Of a stretch of DNA of 64,000 bases, positions 21,427-29,815 are shown one piece after another. Both the position numbers and the translations under genes were made by a program. The stretch is from Anabaena minutissima FACHB-250. Lineage in GTDB: Bacteria > Cyanobacteriota > Cyanobacteriia > Cyanobacteriales > Nostocaceae. The notes below the pieces were generated by a model that saw nothing but the letters and a program-made list of their open reading frames with translations, had not been told where the DNA came from and did not search any database. The DNA lies in the NCBI RefSeq assembly GCF_014697125.1, contig NZ_JACJRG010000003.1, positions 1 through 64,000 of the forward strand, read 5' to 3'. Position 1 is the first letter of the stretch; every line of letters begins with the position of its first letter.

Positions 21427-21777
21427 ATGAACAAATTTATACTTAGCTTGCTTTCTAGTCCTGTGATGATTGCATCTATGTTGTCTATGACAGTTATGGT
21501 GAATCAAGCACAAGCTATTGAGCCAGAAGCTAAAACCACAGATCGGCTGTCCTGTATTAGAAATAAGCATAAAGTAGGTTTAGTATGTGCTAGGGCTTCG
21601 GTCTTAGCACAAATTCCTAAATATCAGCCGGAGATTGAGTTTTCTAGCGATGATACTCCTATGTTAGAGTTCAACATCGAAGAAAGTGATGCAGCAACTG
21701 ATTTATTTAATTGTGACTGTCCTGCTTGTATAAACTCTTTGCGTAAGATGCGCGGTGTAGCACCCTTGGTGTACTAA
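21427..21777 (+). CDS. Small secreted protein with C-terminal Cys cluster, unknown function
   Basis: A 116-residue protein I do not recognise. Residues 1-30 form a signal peptide with cleavage likely after VNQAQA. The mature part is acidic in the middle (EIEFSSDDTPMLEFNIEESD) and has two Cys near its N-terminus (LSCIRN, GLVCAR) plus three close to the C-terminus in NCDCPACINSL, suggesting disulphides or metal binding in the periplasm. An AAGGAA sequence precedes the ATG. It is a single gene between folE and a pentapeptide-repeat gene. Confidence 0.7.
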   Translation: MNKFILSLLSSPVMIASMLSMTVMVNQAQAIEPEAKTTDRLSCIRNKHKVGLVCARASVLAQIPKYQPEIEFSSDDTPMLEFNIEESDAATDLFNCDCPACINSLRKMRGVAPLVY

Positions 21778-21943
21778 CTCATTGATGAGCAGCAACTGGC
21801 TGCATACAAATAATGCAATATACTGCATTTGTATTGGCATGGACAACAAAAGACAGTCGCAAGTTAGAGGTTAACTCTATTATGGCGACTGTCTGTTTAT
21901 TTTTAGGGTAATAAAACCTGCTATTGCCTGCATTTTTGATTCA

Positions 21944-22492
21944 TCAGTGACACCCAGCCCAAGTCACCCATCTGTGAGATAATCCTATACGCATCACTGT
22001 TCCGGTCATTTCTCGTTCAGAAATGATTACATCAACCATATTGGCACTACTCAGTTCCGCTTCTATGACATTGCTACCAATCAAATTGGCTTGCTTGAAA
22101 TTAGCACCAGTGAAATTAGCTCCGCTCATTTCTGCTTCATAGAGGTTTGCACCTAATAAGTTGGCTAGCATTAAATTAGCACCGCGCAAATCAGCACGAG
22201 TCAGGTTACTGTCTTTGAGGTTGGCTTTCATTAAATCTGCGCCAATGAGGTTAACCTCAGTTAAGTTTGCACCAATCAAGCTAGCTCCACTCAAATCAGC
22301 ATCAGTCAAATTAGCTCGACTAAAATTACAGTCATTCAAATTGGCCTGACTGAGGTTAGCACCACTTAAATCTGCTTCTGTAAAATTTACTCCGCTCAAA
22401 TCAGTGGAGTAAAGATTTATCTGATGCAGATTTGCTTGCTCAAATTTTCTTTCTCCTGCTGTATATAAATCCAGGAGCTTATTAGCATCCAT
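21944..22492 (-). CDS. Pentapeptide-repeat protein
   Basis: A 182-residue protein in which residues about 22-160 are pentapeptide repeats of the A(D/N)LXX pattern (for example ADLSGANLSQANLNDCNFS, ANLTEVNLIGADLMKANL), which fold as a right-handed quadrilateral beta-helix. The short N-terminal helix (MDANKLLDLYTAGERKFEQA) is common in cyanobacterial members. No partner domain or catalytic residue is present, so the function is unknown. Confidence 0.9.
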   Translation of the reverse strand: MDANKLLDLYTAGERKFEQANLHQINLYSTDLSGVNFTEADLSGANLSQANLNDCNFSRANLTDADLSGASLIGANLTEVNLIGADLMKANLKDSNLTRADLRGANLMLANLLGANLYEAEMSGANFTGANFKQANLIGSNVIEAELSSANMVDVIISEREMTGTVMRIGLSHRWVTWAGCH

Positions 22493-22774
22493 CTGTTGTC
22501 ACCTCCCATTATTTGTTGGTAGGCCTGCCTAAGTTGTGAGTTAAAACTACCCCAACCACACCAAAGACAATTTGCAGATTGATCACAGACCTAATTTTTA
22601 ATAAAAACTAGTAATTTAATTGTGATATATTTTTTGGTGTTATGAACAATTACTTCACGGAAATATACGGAATAGATATGTGCAGAGCCACTGCGCGTTA
22701 GTCATTAAGACATCCAAGTTTGAGAGATTTGGTTGTTGGTTGCAAGGATATGGAGTAAAGGTCACAGAGTAAAA

Positions 22775-23260
22775 TCAGTGTCTTCGCTTTTTTTCAAAAT
22801 ATTGTTGATGCTCTGGCGTTGCTAAGTAGTATTCACCCGCAGACTTAATCTCTGTGACAATATCGCGTTCAAACCTACCCGATATCTGAAGTTTCGCCTT
22901 TGAGTGCTTCGCTACTTCTTCCTGCTGGGTATTATGAAAAAATATCACAGACCTGTACTGTTCTCCTTTGTCTGGCCCTTGGCGGTTTAGGGTTGTCGGG
23001 TCATGGATATCCCAAAACACGGTCAATAAGTCATCATAACTCACAAGTTGAGGATCATACTGTACCTGCACTACCTCAGCATGACCAGTTATCCTCGATA
23101 AAACATCAAGATAAGACGGGTGAGGAAAATGCCCTCCCATATAGCCAACTGAGCTTGATGCTACTCCTTTTATCTGACGAAATGCCGCCTCTACACTCCA
23201 AAAACAGCCCGCCCCAAATGTTGCCTTTTCCATTGTTGTGATGTAATCCAACTTTTTCAT
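22775..23260 (-). CDS. msrA: Peptide-methionine (S)-S-oxide reductase
   Basis: A 161-residue MsrA that reduces the S epimer of methionine sulfoxide in proteins and free Met. The catalytic Cys is in FGAGCFWSVE; GYMGG, TGHAEVVQVQYDP and HDPTTLNRQGPDKGEQYRS match the family. There is no second resolving Cys in the C-terminal tail (ending FEKKRRH), so the form is short. An inner Met ten residues in (TMEKATFG) could be the true start. Confidence 0.94.
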   Translation of the reverse strand: MKKLDYITTMEKATFGAGCFWSVEAAFRQIKGVASSSVGYMGGHFPHPSYLDVLSRITGHAEVVQVQYDPQLVSYDDLLTVFWDIHDPTTLNRQGPDKGEQYRSVIFFHNTQQEEVAKHSKAKLQISGRFERDIVTEIKSAGEYYLATPEHQQYFEKKRRH

Positions 23261-23373
23261 GTTTAAGTTACCTGATTCCGTTTTCTCCGAGACTCATATT
23301 TTTATTAACCTATGGATAGAGGCATTGCCATCTTACTGGATAGAAACTGGATATATGATTAGGTCAGATTTTA

Positions 23374-24441
23374 ATGGATTGGTATCCACTGAAGTTAACT
23401 ACTAATATCCAAAAATACACTTTTGGAGAACGGCTGATTCCAGAACGACTCGGAAAGCGTGGCTTACCTTCTGGGATAATAGCTGAAACTTGGGAAGTCA
23501 GCGACTACAAAGACAAAACAGGAACTGTTGTTAATGGTTATTTGGCTGGTCGAACCTTGCATGAACTCACATTAGCTCACCCTAACGAACTCGTGGGTAG
23601 GGGCTGGTATGGGCCATACTTCCCTCTACTATCTAAGTTTATTGATGCTTCTCATATGCTGCCAGTACATCTCCACGCCGATGATGAAACAGCTCAAAAT
23701 TTGCACAATGAACCAAATGGTAAAACCGAAGCTTGGCACATTCTTTGGGCTGCACCAGGAGCAACAATCTTAGCTGGGCTTAAATCAGAATTTACAAGAG
23801 AGCAGCTATTTGAAGCCTTTACAGCCTGTGACTACGATTCTGTGTTGGTGCGTCACTCAATTCAAGCGGGGGATACTGTCTATGTGCCGGCAGGTATCAT
23901 TCACTCTTTTGGCCCAGATACACTTGTTTTTGAAATTCAACAAACCTCAAATCTAGCTCAATCTGTGATGCCGACGGATTTGTATGGCAACAAATACAAC
24001 CAACCAGAGTGGTACGCCAATATTAATGCTGCCCTTGATGAGCTAAAAAACCATAATCAACCTCGTCCACATGGTGGACTAAGGTTAGAGTCAGGAGCTA
24101 ATTTTCGGGTTTTTGGTTGTGCAGGGACTTACTTTGCTCTTGAAAGATGGATTTTGAATGAACCATATTTAGAACTATCTCATCCCCGTCGCTGTGTGAT
24201 TCTCTCCAATGTTAGCAGTGTTGTTCAGCTAGAATTTGCTGCTGGTATTGAGCGGCTTGAACAAGGGGAATCTTGTATCTTGCCAGCAGCTATTGGCGAG
24301 GTTCAAATTATTCCAGATGGTCAAACTAATCTGATTGCTTGCTATATCCCAGATTTGCAGCAAGATATTATCGAGCCACTCCAAGTAGCAGGATACAATC
24401 TACAGCAAATACAGACCTTGGGTAAGGTGAACTCAATCTAA
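23374..24441 (+). CDS. Class I mannose-6-phosphate isomerase-like protein
   Basis: A 355-residue cupin enzyme interconverting mannose-6-phosphate and fructose-6-phosphate, feeding GDP-mannose and polysaccharide synthesis. Zinc-site features are visible: HLHADDETAQN, the Glu in KTEAWHIL and AGIIHSFG; the Bacillus-type short ManA is the closest form. The ATG at 23374 is preceded by a TTTTAATGG context with no clear Shine-Dalgarno sequence. Some cyanobacterial homologues act on other sugar phosphates, so substrate is inferred. Confidence 0.87.
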   Translation: MDWYPLKLTTNIQKYTFGERLIPERLGKRGLPSGIIAETWEVSDYKDKTGTVVNGYLAGRTLHELTLAHPNELVGRGWYGPYFPLLSKFIDASHMLPVHLHADDETAQNLHNEPNGKTEAWHILWAAPGATILAGLKSEFTREQLFEAFTACDYDSVLVRHSIQAGDTVYVPAGIIHSFGPDTLVFEIQQTSNLAQSVMPTDLYGNKYNQPEWYANINAALDELKNHNQPRPHGGLRLESGANFRVFGCAGTYFALERWILNEPYLELSHPRRCVILSNVSSVVQLEFAAGIERLEQGESCILPAAIGEVQIIPDGQTNLIACYIPDLQQDIIEPLQVAGYNLQQIQTLGKVNSI

Positions 24442-24492
24442 TGGGGTAGGAGTTTATTAGATTAAGTCCTGAACCTTTATTGAGTTGAGAAA

Positions 24493-24726
24493 TTATCGAG
24501 GATGAATGTGTCGTCTAGTACCCCAACCTGGATTAACAATCGCTGCCAATTCTTCGTCTGAGAGTTGGCTGATTTCAGCCTCTAGTTCCTCAATTGTGAA
24601 GTCATAGCCAGACTCTTTAGCAATTTTGACGAAGGCTTCTGGATTATCTGTTGCTTTGAGTCTTGCTTGTAATGCTTGATCTTCTTTAACAGCTTGCAAT
24701 AGTTGGGTCGCATTTTGCTGTGTCAT
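24493..24726 (-). CDS. Nif11-type leader peptide / putative RiPP precursor
   Basis: A 77-residue peptide with the Nif11 (N11P/TIGR03798-like) leader: LLQAVKEDQALQARLKATD, the middle AFVKIAKESGYDFTIEELE and the acidic SDEELAAIV. Instead of a double-Gly cleavage site the tail is NPGWGTRRHIHPR, a short basic 'core' rich in His and Arg. No modifying enzyme (LanM, radical SAM, YcaO) lies next to it. It may be a precursor modified by an enzyme encoded elsewhere, or a free-standing Nif11 protein of unknown role. Confidence 0.8.
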   Translation of the reverse strand: MTQQNATQLLQAVKEDQALQARLKATDNPEAFVKIAKESGYDFTIEELEAEISQLSDEELAAIVNPGWGTRRHIHPR

Positions 24727-25251
24727 AATATTCTCTTTCCTGTTTTAAATATTCAGATTTAAAGGTAGAGCCACAATATTTGAGATGTAGTCAGGTATTT
24801 AACCATATTTACACTTTAGATTGACATTGCTCTAATTTTAAATTGCACTATTATTATTCATTTGTCTTGTACCATTAGAAAGAATAAGGACGAAAAAAAT
24901 CTTCACAAAATTATTTATTTCTCAACCTTACACTTTTTATCTAAAGCACTGATCGTATAGAATCGTCAGCCAAAATTTTTATATTTATTGGTAATGTTAG
25001 ATATTTTGATGATCAATATGCCAACTTAATAATTGCTGGCCTCTAAAATCTAATAGCGATCGCCTACGGTGGGGCGCAGTCCATTGCACCAGTTTGAATC
25101 TAGGCGATCGCTTTTTATTTTTAGGCGCAGAATCAGGTGATGTCTGCGATGGATTACTGCAACACATCATTTGGCCGGTATTAGTTTGGTGTAATAAAGA
25201 CCATATAATAATATTTCATATCTAAAATTGAACTTTTAAAAAAAAAGTAAC
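24727..25251. other. Intergenic region between the Nif11 gene and PAP-like gene
   Basis: About 525 AT-rich bases. It holds the divergent promoters and an inverted repeat at 25055-25112, listed separately. No open frame of note was seen. Confidence 0.55.
25055..25116 (+). terminator. HIP1-containing inverted repeat with T tail
   Basis: AGCGATCGCCTA (25055-25066) is complementary to TAGGCGATCGCT (25101-25112), with a 34-base loop and a following T run. Both arms contain the HIP1 octamer. There is no plus-strand gene directly upstream, so it may terminate a small transcript or be a repeat. Confidence 0.45.
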
Positions 25252-25866
25252 ATGACATCTAACAATAGACATAATTTTTTTAGCATTTTAACTCAAGTTG
25301 CTGCTGCATATCGAGGCAAAAAAAAGCAACTTCCGACAACGGGGGAAGTAGTGAATGCGTTATTAGCAGCAGAAACAATCACCAAACAGGAACAACTGAA
25401 TTACAATTTTGAATCTCTGGTGGGTAAATGGCGTTTATGTTTTGCTACTGGGACAAAAAAAGCTAGAGAACGAGGAGGAATAATTTTAGGTAAGGGTTGG
25501 TATGTACCAAAACTGGTTACTATTTATATTTCCTTTAGCACGACACCAGAGGAAGATTTAAATAGAGGTGAAATTGGTAATCAGGTGCAATTGGGGTCAA
25601 TATTGCTGAAGCTTACAGGGCCAGCAAAGTATTTAGGCAAGAAAAATATACTGGCTTTTGACTTTACCCAGATGTTCCTCAGTTTATTTGGTCGTATCAT
25701 TTATCAGCAACAAATTCGCTCTAGTCAAGGTCAACCTGAAGAGTTTTACAACCAACCTATCGCTAAACTACCCTTTTTTTCCTTCTTTCTCGTTAACGCA
25801 GATTTAATTGCTGCGCGTGGACGTGGGGGAGGTTTGGCGTTGTGGATTCGGGAAGATATTTCTTAG
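25252..25866 (+). CDS. PAP/fibrillin-like (plastid lipid-associated) family protein
   Basis: A 204-residue soluble protein. The segment LVGKWRLCFATG and the later hydrophobic beta-rich stretches, with a C-terminal GGGLALWIRED, resemble cyanobacterial plastoglobulin/fibrillin (PAP) proteins, lipocalin-like proteins associated with thylakoid lipids and photoprotection. Recognition is from a few segments only, so the family call is tentative. It begins after an A-rich leader without a clear Shine-Dalgarno sequence and is not in an operon. Confidence 0.6.
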   Translation: MTSNNRHNFFSILTQVAAAYRGKKKQLPTTGEVVNALLAAETITKQEQLNYNFESLVGKWRLCFATGTKKARERGGIILGKGWYVPKLVTIYISFSTTPEEDLNRGEIGNQVQLGSILLKLTGPAKYLGKKNILAFDFTQMFLSLFGRIIYQQQIRSSQGQPEEFYNQPIAKLPFFSFFLVNADLIAARGRGGGLALWIREDIS

Positions 25867-26240
25867 ACAGCGCGTGGCTATATTTCTCTGGAGGTAGTAT
25901 ATTTTTTACAGATTGACTCATAGTGAGTTCAATGTACTGATTGTAGTCTTTCGATACCGATGAGAGTTAGCTAGAGGTGGCTGGAATGTTTCCTAGAGTG
26001 ATAGTCACTGGCTCTAGGAAAGGATTTCACTGGCTAGATGTATTTTTCGGAAATGGTGGTGGCGTAATAGTGCAATTCAAGTTGCCAAATCTGGTAAATA
26101 AGTTTGCAGAAATACTACATGACGAGTCCTGGTGTTTTCACTTATTGTCTTAATTAAGCGGGGAGTTGAGGTGAAATAAAAATCACTTTTAACTCCCAGC
26201 CAACACTAAATGCAAACATTCTCATTGTAGGATAAAAATC
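25867..26240. promoter_or_regulatory. Leader region of the peptide locus
   Basis: About 370 bases with no gene. Close to its 3' end is a stable hairpin (26161-26197), and the sequence TAGGATAAAAAT precedes the first peptide start; the same TAGGATAAAAAT string precedes the third peptide gene at about 27112-27123, so the ribosome-binding/leader context is shared. Confidence 0.5.
26161..26197 (+). promoter_or_regulatory. Hairpin in the leader of the first peptide gene
   Basis: GGGAGTT (26161-26167) pairs with AACTCCC (26191-26197), extended inward by AGGTGA against TCACTT with one G-T pair and a bulged G. It ends 43 bases before the peptide start codon. There is no T tract, so attenuation or RNA stability is more likely than termination. 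Confidence 0.5.
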
Positions 26241-26429
26241 ATGCAAGATACATTATTTACTGAAATCTCATCTCAAGAATCTGCACTCGTTAACGGTGGC
26301 GATGCACCAGTCTTCACCTCTTTTGCTTTTGACTGGAACAATCTGTTCTACACGTTGGGCGTAGGTGCATTCTTCGGTTTAGACCTCTTCAGAGATGCTG
26401 TAACATCTTCTATCTTCCGCAGATACTAA
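26241..26429 (+). CDS. Double-glycine leader peptide 1 (bacteriocin-type precursor)
   Basis: A 62-residue peptide. Residues 1-20 (MQDTLFTEISSQESALVNGG) are a leader ending in a Gly-Gly cleavage site; the motif LFTEI-S/T-x-E-x-x-x-V-N-G-G recurs in all three peptides here. The predicted core is hydrophobic and aromatic (FAFDWNNLFYTLGVGAFFGLD) and ends in basic FRRY. The C39-domain transporter 1.2 kb downstream is the obvious processing exporter. It is expected to be secreted; biological activity is unknown. Confidence 0.85.
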   Translation: MQDTLFTEISSQESALVNGGDAPVFTSFAFDWNNLFYTLGVGAFFGLDLFRDAVTSSIFRRY

Positions 26430-26540
26430 AAGACTTCTACCAGTCTTCACTTAACCAATTGTCTGTTCAAGTTAATGGAGTTTATCCCAACTTGTCAGAC
26501 ATGAATTGGGCTGATACTTACTTGCAAAAGTAAGGAGCAT

Positions 26541-26584
26541 TAATCTAAATACTGGAATTTTTAAATCTTCCAGTATTTAGATTA
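26541..26584 (+). terminator. 17-bp perfect hairpin between peptide genes 1 and 2
   Basis: TAATCTAAATACTGGAA (26541-26557) is exactly complementary to 26568-26584 with a ten-base loop. The tail (TTACCTTAA) is only weakly T-rich. It could limit read-through from peptide 1 or protect its mRNA 3' end. Confidence 0.6.
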
Positions 26585-26623
26585 TTACCTTAATCAAAGA
26601 TAAATTTAAGTGTAAAAGTAATC

Positions 26624-26890
26624 ATGAAGGTAATGTCAAAAACAGATGTCCACTCACTTTTTACCGAGCTAACAAAAGAAGAATCTGTAGCTATTAACGG
26701 TGGAAATAGTAATAATATTCTCGACTTATTACAAATATTATTACCACTTATACCTACCTCTGCTTCTTCTCCAACACCAATTACTCCCCCTCCCCAACCT
26801 TATTCCCCATTTATCTCATCACAATATAATGGAGCGTTAACTTCTACCTTTGCTCCTGTTTCGGGTCTTATATTCTCAGTTTTCTCATGA
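26624..26890 (+). CDS. Double-glycine leader peptide 2, proline-rich core
   Basis: An 88-residue peptide with the shared leader (SLFTELTKEESVAINGG, Gly-Gly at about residues 27-28). The core differs from the other two: a Leu/Ile-rich helix (LLQILLPLI) followed by a Ser/Thr/Pro-rich run and a hydrophobic tail ending FSVFS. It is likely processed by the same C39 transporter. A Met at codon 4 is an alternative start. Confidence 0.82.
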   Translation: MKVMSKTDVHSLFTELTKEESVAINGGNSNNILDLLQILLPLIPTSASSPTPITPPPQPYSPFISSQYNGALTSTFAPVSGLIFSVFS

Positions 26891-27133
26891 AATATCTGCC
26901 TCTATATTGAGGCGGTTACTATACACTACAACAGCTTCAATAGAGTCAAGTATCTTAGTTGTATAGCTGTGAATTTTGGCTAATACTTTAACGTTAATGT
27001 ATCAAGAAAAACAAAATTATTGATTTTTGATGCAGCCATCGGCATCAATCAACAACCATATCAAATATAGAATTGGTGGCTATCATATCTATATTTGTGA
27101 CTTATATTCATAGGATAAAAATATATTTCAAAC

Positions 27134-27361
27134 ATGGAAAGTAAGAAACAACTGTTCACGGAAATTACTTCAGAAGACGCATCTGTAGTCAACGGAGGCT
27201 TAAGGGTAAGTTTTGACTGGAATACTTATTTCTTCATTCTAGGGGCTGGTGTTTTATTAGGTAATCCTGGGCTTACTCCAGAAGAAATTCAGTTTGCTTG
27301 GGAGTCAGCTTTTGTATTTGAAGATGCACGACGCTCTCGCAGAAGAAGATGCCGTAGTTAG
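27134..27361 (+). CDS. Double-glycine leader peptide 3, Arg-rich tail
   Basis: A 75-residue peptide. The leader QLFTEITSEDASVVNGG ends at a Gly-Gly near residue 22. The core begins RVSFDWNTYFFILGAGVLLG, which aligns with peptide 1 (SFAFDWNNLFYTLGVGAFFG), so the two share ancestry. It then continues into an acidic helix and a strongly basic end (RRSRRRRCRS) with a single Cys. The leader context TAGGATAAAAAT is shared with peptide 1. Confidence 0.83.
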   Translation: MESKKQLFTEITSEDASVVNGGLRVSFDWNTYFFILGAGVLLGNPGLTPEEIQFAWESAFVFEDARRSRRRRCRS

Positions 27362-27373
27362 TAAAGCTGTCTC

Positions 27374-27399
27374 TTAGTAAGGGCTTAAGCCCTTACTAA
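27374..27399. repeat. 26-bp perfect palindrome (TAGTAAGG family)
   Basis: TTAGTAAGGGCTT (27374-27386) is followed immediately by its exact complement (27387-27399). It starts 13 bases after the peptide 3 stop. The arms are closely related to the inverted repeat at 31369-31418, so both belong to one dispersed palindromic family. It may also serve as a terminator for the peptide genes. Confidence 0.8.
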
Positions 27400-27595
27400 A
27401 AACCTTTGATTCTTTATGCTGCTCTAGTTTCTACTTACTTTATGAGTTTATATTTAGTTATATCTGCATAAAGCAGATATAAACTACCTGATTTAAGAGT
27501 GTTATTTCTGCAATTTCGATAATTACTTACCTGTATTTTTATGGGTATTGTTTAAAAAAAATCTTAGCTCAAATTAATATAAGCATTTTCGCTTT

Positions 27596-29746
27596 ATGAA
27601 ATACCATTATGTTCCACAACACAGCGAAGAAGATTGTGGTGCTGCTTGTATCGCCTCCATTGCTAAACACTATGGCCGGAATTTTACTCTCAGTAGTGTG
27701 CGTGAGGCTGTAGGTACTGGACAATTTGGTACTACTTTGTTGGGGCTAAAACGAGGTGCAGAAACACTTGGTTTTAATGCTCGTCCAGTTAAAACTTCAT
27801 CAGAACTTTTAGAGCGGATGGATGAAGCACCTCTACCAGCAATTATTCACTGGAAAGGGCATCATTGGGTGGTCTTATATGGTAAAAAAGGCAAAAAGTG
27901 TATAATTGCTGATCCTGCTGTCGGTCTGCGTTATCTGTCTCCACAAGATTTAGCAGAGGGGTGGAGTGATTGGTTAATGCTATTGCTTGAACCTGATCCA
28001 ATCAAGTTTCATGAGCAAGAGAATGACAAAATTGGTGGTTTTTGGCGTTTCTTTAAGCGGATTTGGTTTTTTCGGGGAATTTTAGCTCAGGCTTTACCCC
28101 TAAATATATTATTGGGACTTTTATCTTTAGCTTCTCCCTTCTTACTACAAATTCTTACCGATGATGTGCTGGTTCGCGGTGATACTAAACTACTGACTAC
28201 GATGGCGATCGCTGTGGTAGTGATGAATGTGATTTCTAGTAGTTTATCTTGGGTACAATCTAACTTAATTGCTCACTTTGCCCAACGTCTACAATTAGGC
28301 TTGGTTTTAGAATTTGGACGGCAAATATTACAATTACCACTCTCTTATTATGAGGCTCGACGGAGTGGAGAAATTGTCAGTCGTCTGCGAGATATTGACC
28401 AAATTAATCAGTTAGTCTCGCAAGTTGTGGTAAGTTTACCCAGCCAATTTTTTATTGCTATTATTTCCTTTGGTTTCATGGCTTTTTATAGCTGGAAACT
28501 GACTGTAGTTGCTCTATTTGTTTCTATATTAATGACATTATCTACAGTGATATTTCAGCCGAAATTGCAACAGAAAACTCGTGAGGTTTTAGTCAGTGAA
28601 GCTGAGTCTCAAGGGGTTTTAGTCGAAACCTTTAAAGGCGCACTCACGCTGAAAACCACCACAGCCTCACCACAATTTTGGGAAGAATTACAAGGTAGAT
28701 TTGGGAAAATTTCTACTTCCACACTCAGCACGATTCAAATTAGCGTTATTAACGGGACATTTTCTAATTTTGTCTCTGCGGTTGGTAGTATTGCTTTGCT
28801 GTGGTATGGGGGGAATTTGGTAATTAATCCCGAAGAGAATCTAAGTATTGGGCAATTGCTAGCTTTTAATTCCATGAATGGTAATTTCGTGGGTTTAATT
28901 GGAACTATTATCACTTTTGTAGATGAATTTACGCGAGCAAAAACTGCTACCCAACGCCTGACAGAAGTAATAGATGCTACACCAGAAAATCAAGGGGATG
29001 GTAAAAAACCATTTGCCAAAATTATTGATAATGCTGACATTGTTTGTAGTCATGTCAATTTTCATTATCCTGGACGAATTGAGTTATTAGAAGACTTTTC
29101 TTTAACTCTTCCTGGTGGTAAAATTGTCGCGGTTATTGGTAAATCTGGTTGTGGTAAAAGTACCTTAGCAAAAATTCTAGCTTCTTTATATCCTCTACAA
29201 TCTGGTAATATCCGCATAGGAATTTATAACATAGAAGACCTGGCTCTTGATTGTCTACGTCAACAGATAGTTTTAGTCCCTCAAGATGCTCATTTTTGGA
29301 GTCGTTCTATTATTGAAAATTTTCGTTTAGGTGCGCCTAATGTTACATTTGAGCAGATTGTCAGTGCTTGTCAAATTGCTGAGGCTGACGACTTTATTAG
29401 TAAACTTCCTGAGAAATATCAAACTATTTTAGGCGAATTTGGCGCAAATATTTCTGGCGGACAACGGCAAAGATTAGCAATAGCACGAGCCATCGTTACA
29501 GATCCACCAGTATTAATTTTGGATGAATCAACTGCTGGACTTGATCCAGTCAGTGAAGCACAAGTTTTAGATAAGTTATTTAAACATCGTCGGGGTAAAA
29601 CTACAATTTTAATTAGCCACCGTCCCCAAGTAATTAATCGGGCTGACTGGGTTGTGTTGCTAGACCAAGGTAAGTTAAAAGTTCAAGGTTCTTTAGAAAA
29701 ATTACGCTCTATATCTGGAGAGCATTTAGACTTTTTAAATTCTTAA
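27596..29746 (+). CDS. C39-peptidase ABC exporter for double-glycine peptides
   Basis: A 716-residue bacteriocin/peptide maturation transporter. Residues 1-130 are a C39 cysteine protease with Cys in SEEDCGAACIA, His in GHHWVVLYG and Asp in IIADPAVG. About 160-440 is a six-helix ABC membrane domain, and 480-716 the ATPase (GKSGCGKST, ISGGQRQRLAIARAI, VLILDESTAGLD). It should remove leaders after Gly-Gly and export the cores across the inner membrane. The three GG-leader peptides upstream are its natural substrates; the HlyD-type gene downstream is its partner. Confidence 0.93.
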   Translation: MKYHYVPQHSEEDCGAACIASIAKHYGRNFTLSSVREAVGTGQFGTTLLGLKRGAETLGFNARPVKTSSELLERMDEAPLPAIIHWKGHHWVVLYGKKGKKCIIADPAVGLRYLSPQDLAEGWSDWLMLLLEPDPIKFHEQENDKIGGFWRFFKRIWFFRGILAQALPLNILLGLLSLASPFLLQILTDDVLVRGDTKLLTTMAIAVVVMNVISSSLSWVQSNLIAHFAQRLQLGLVLEFGRQILQLPLSYYEARRSGEIVSRLRDIDQINQLVSQVVVSLPSQFFIAIISFGFMAFYSWKLTVVALFVSILMTLSTVIFQPKLQQKTREVLVSEAESQGVLVETFKGALTLKTTTASPQFWEELQGRFGKISTSTLSTIQISVINGTFSNFVSAVGSIALLWYGGNLVINPEENLSIGQLLAFNSMNGNFVGLIGTIITFVDEFTRAKTATQRLTEVIDATPENQGDGKKPFAKIIDNADIVCSHVNFHYPGRIELLEDFSLTLPGGKIVAVIGKSGCGKSTLAKILASLYPLQSGNIRIGIYNIEDLALDCLRQQIVLVPQDAHFWSRSIIENFRLGAPNVTFEQIVSACQIAEADDFISKLPEKYQTILGEFGANISGGQRQRLAIARAIVTDPPVLILDESTAGLDPVSEAQVLDKLFKHRRGKTTILISHRPQVINRADWVVLLDQGKLKVQGSLEKLRSISGEHLDFLNS

Positions 29747-29815
29747 ATTGGGGACTGGGGAGAAAATAACTAATGACTATTAACTATTGATTCATAACTA
29801 TTGACTCATAATATT

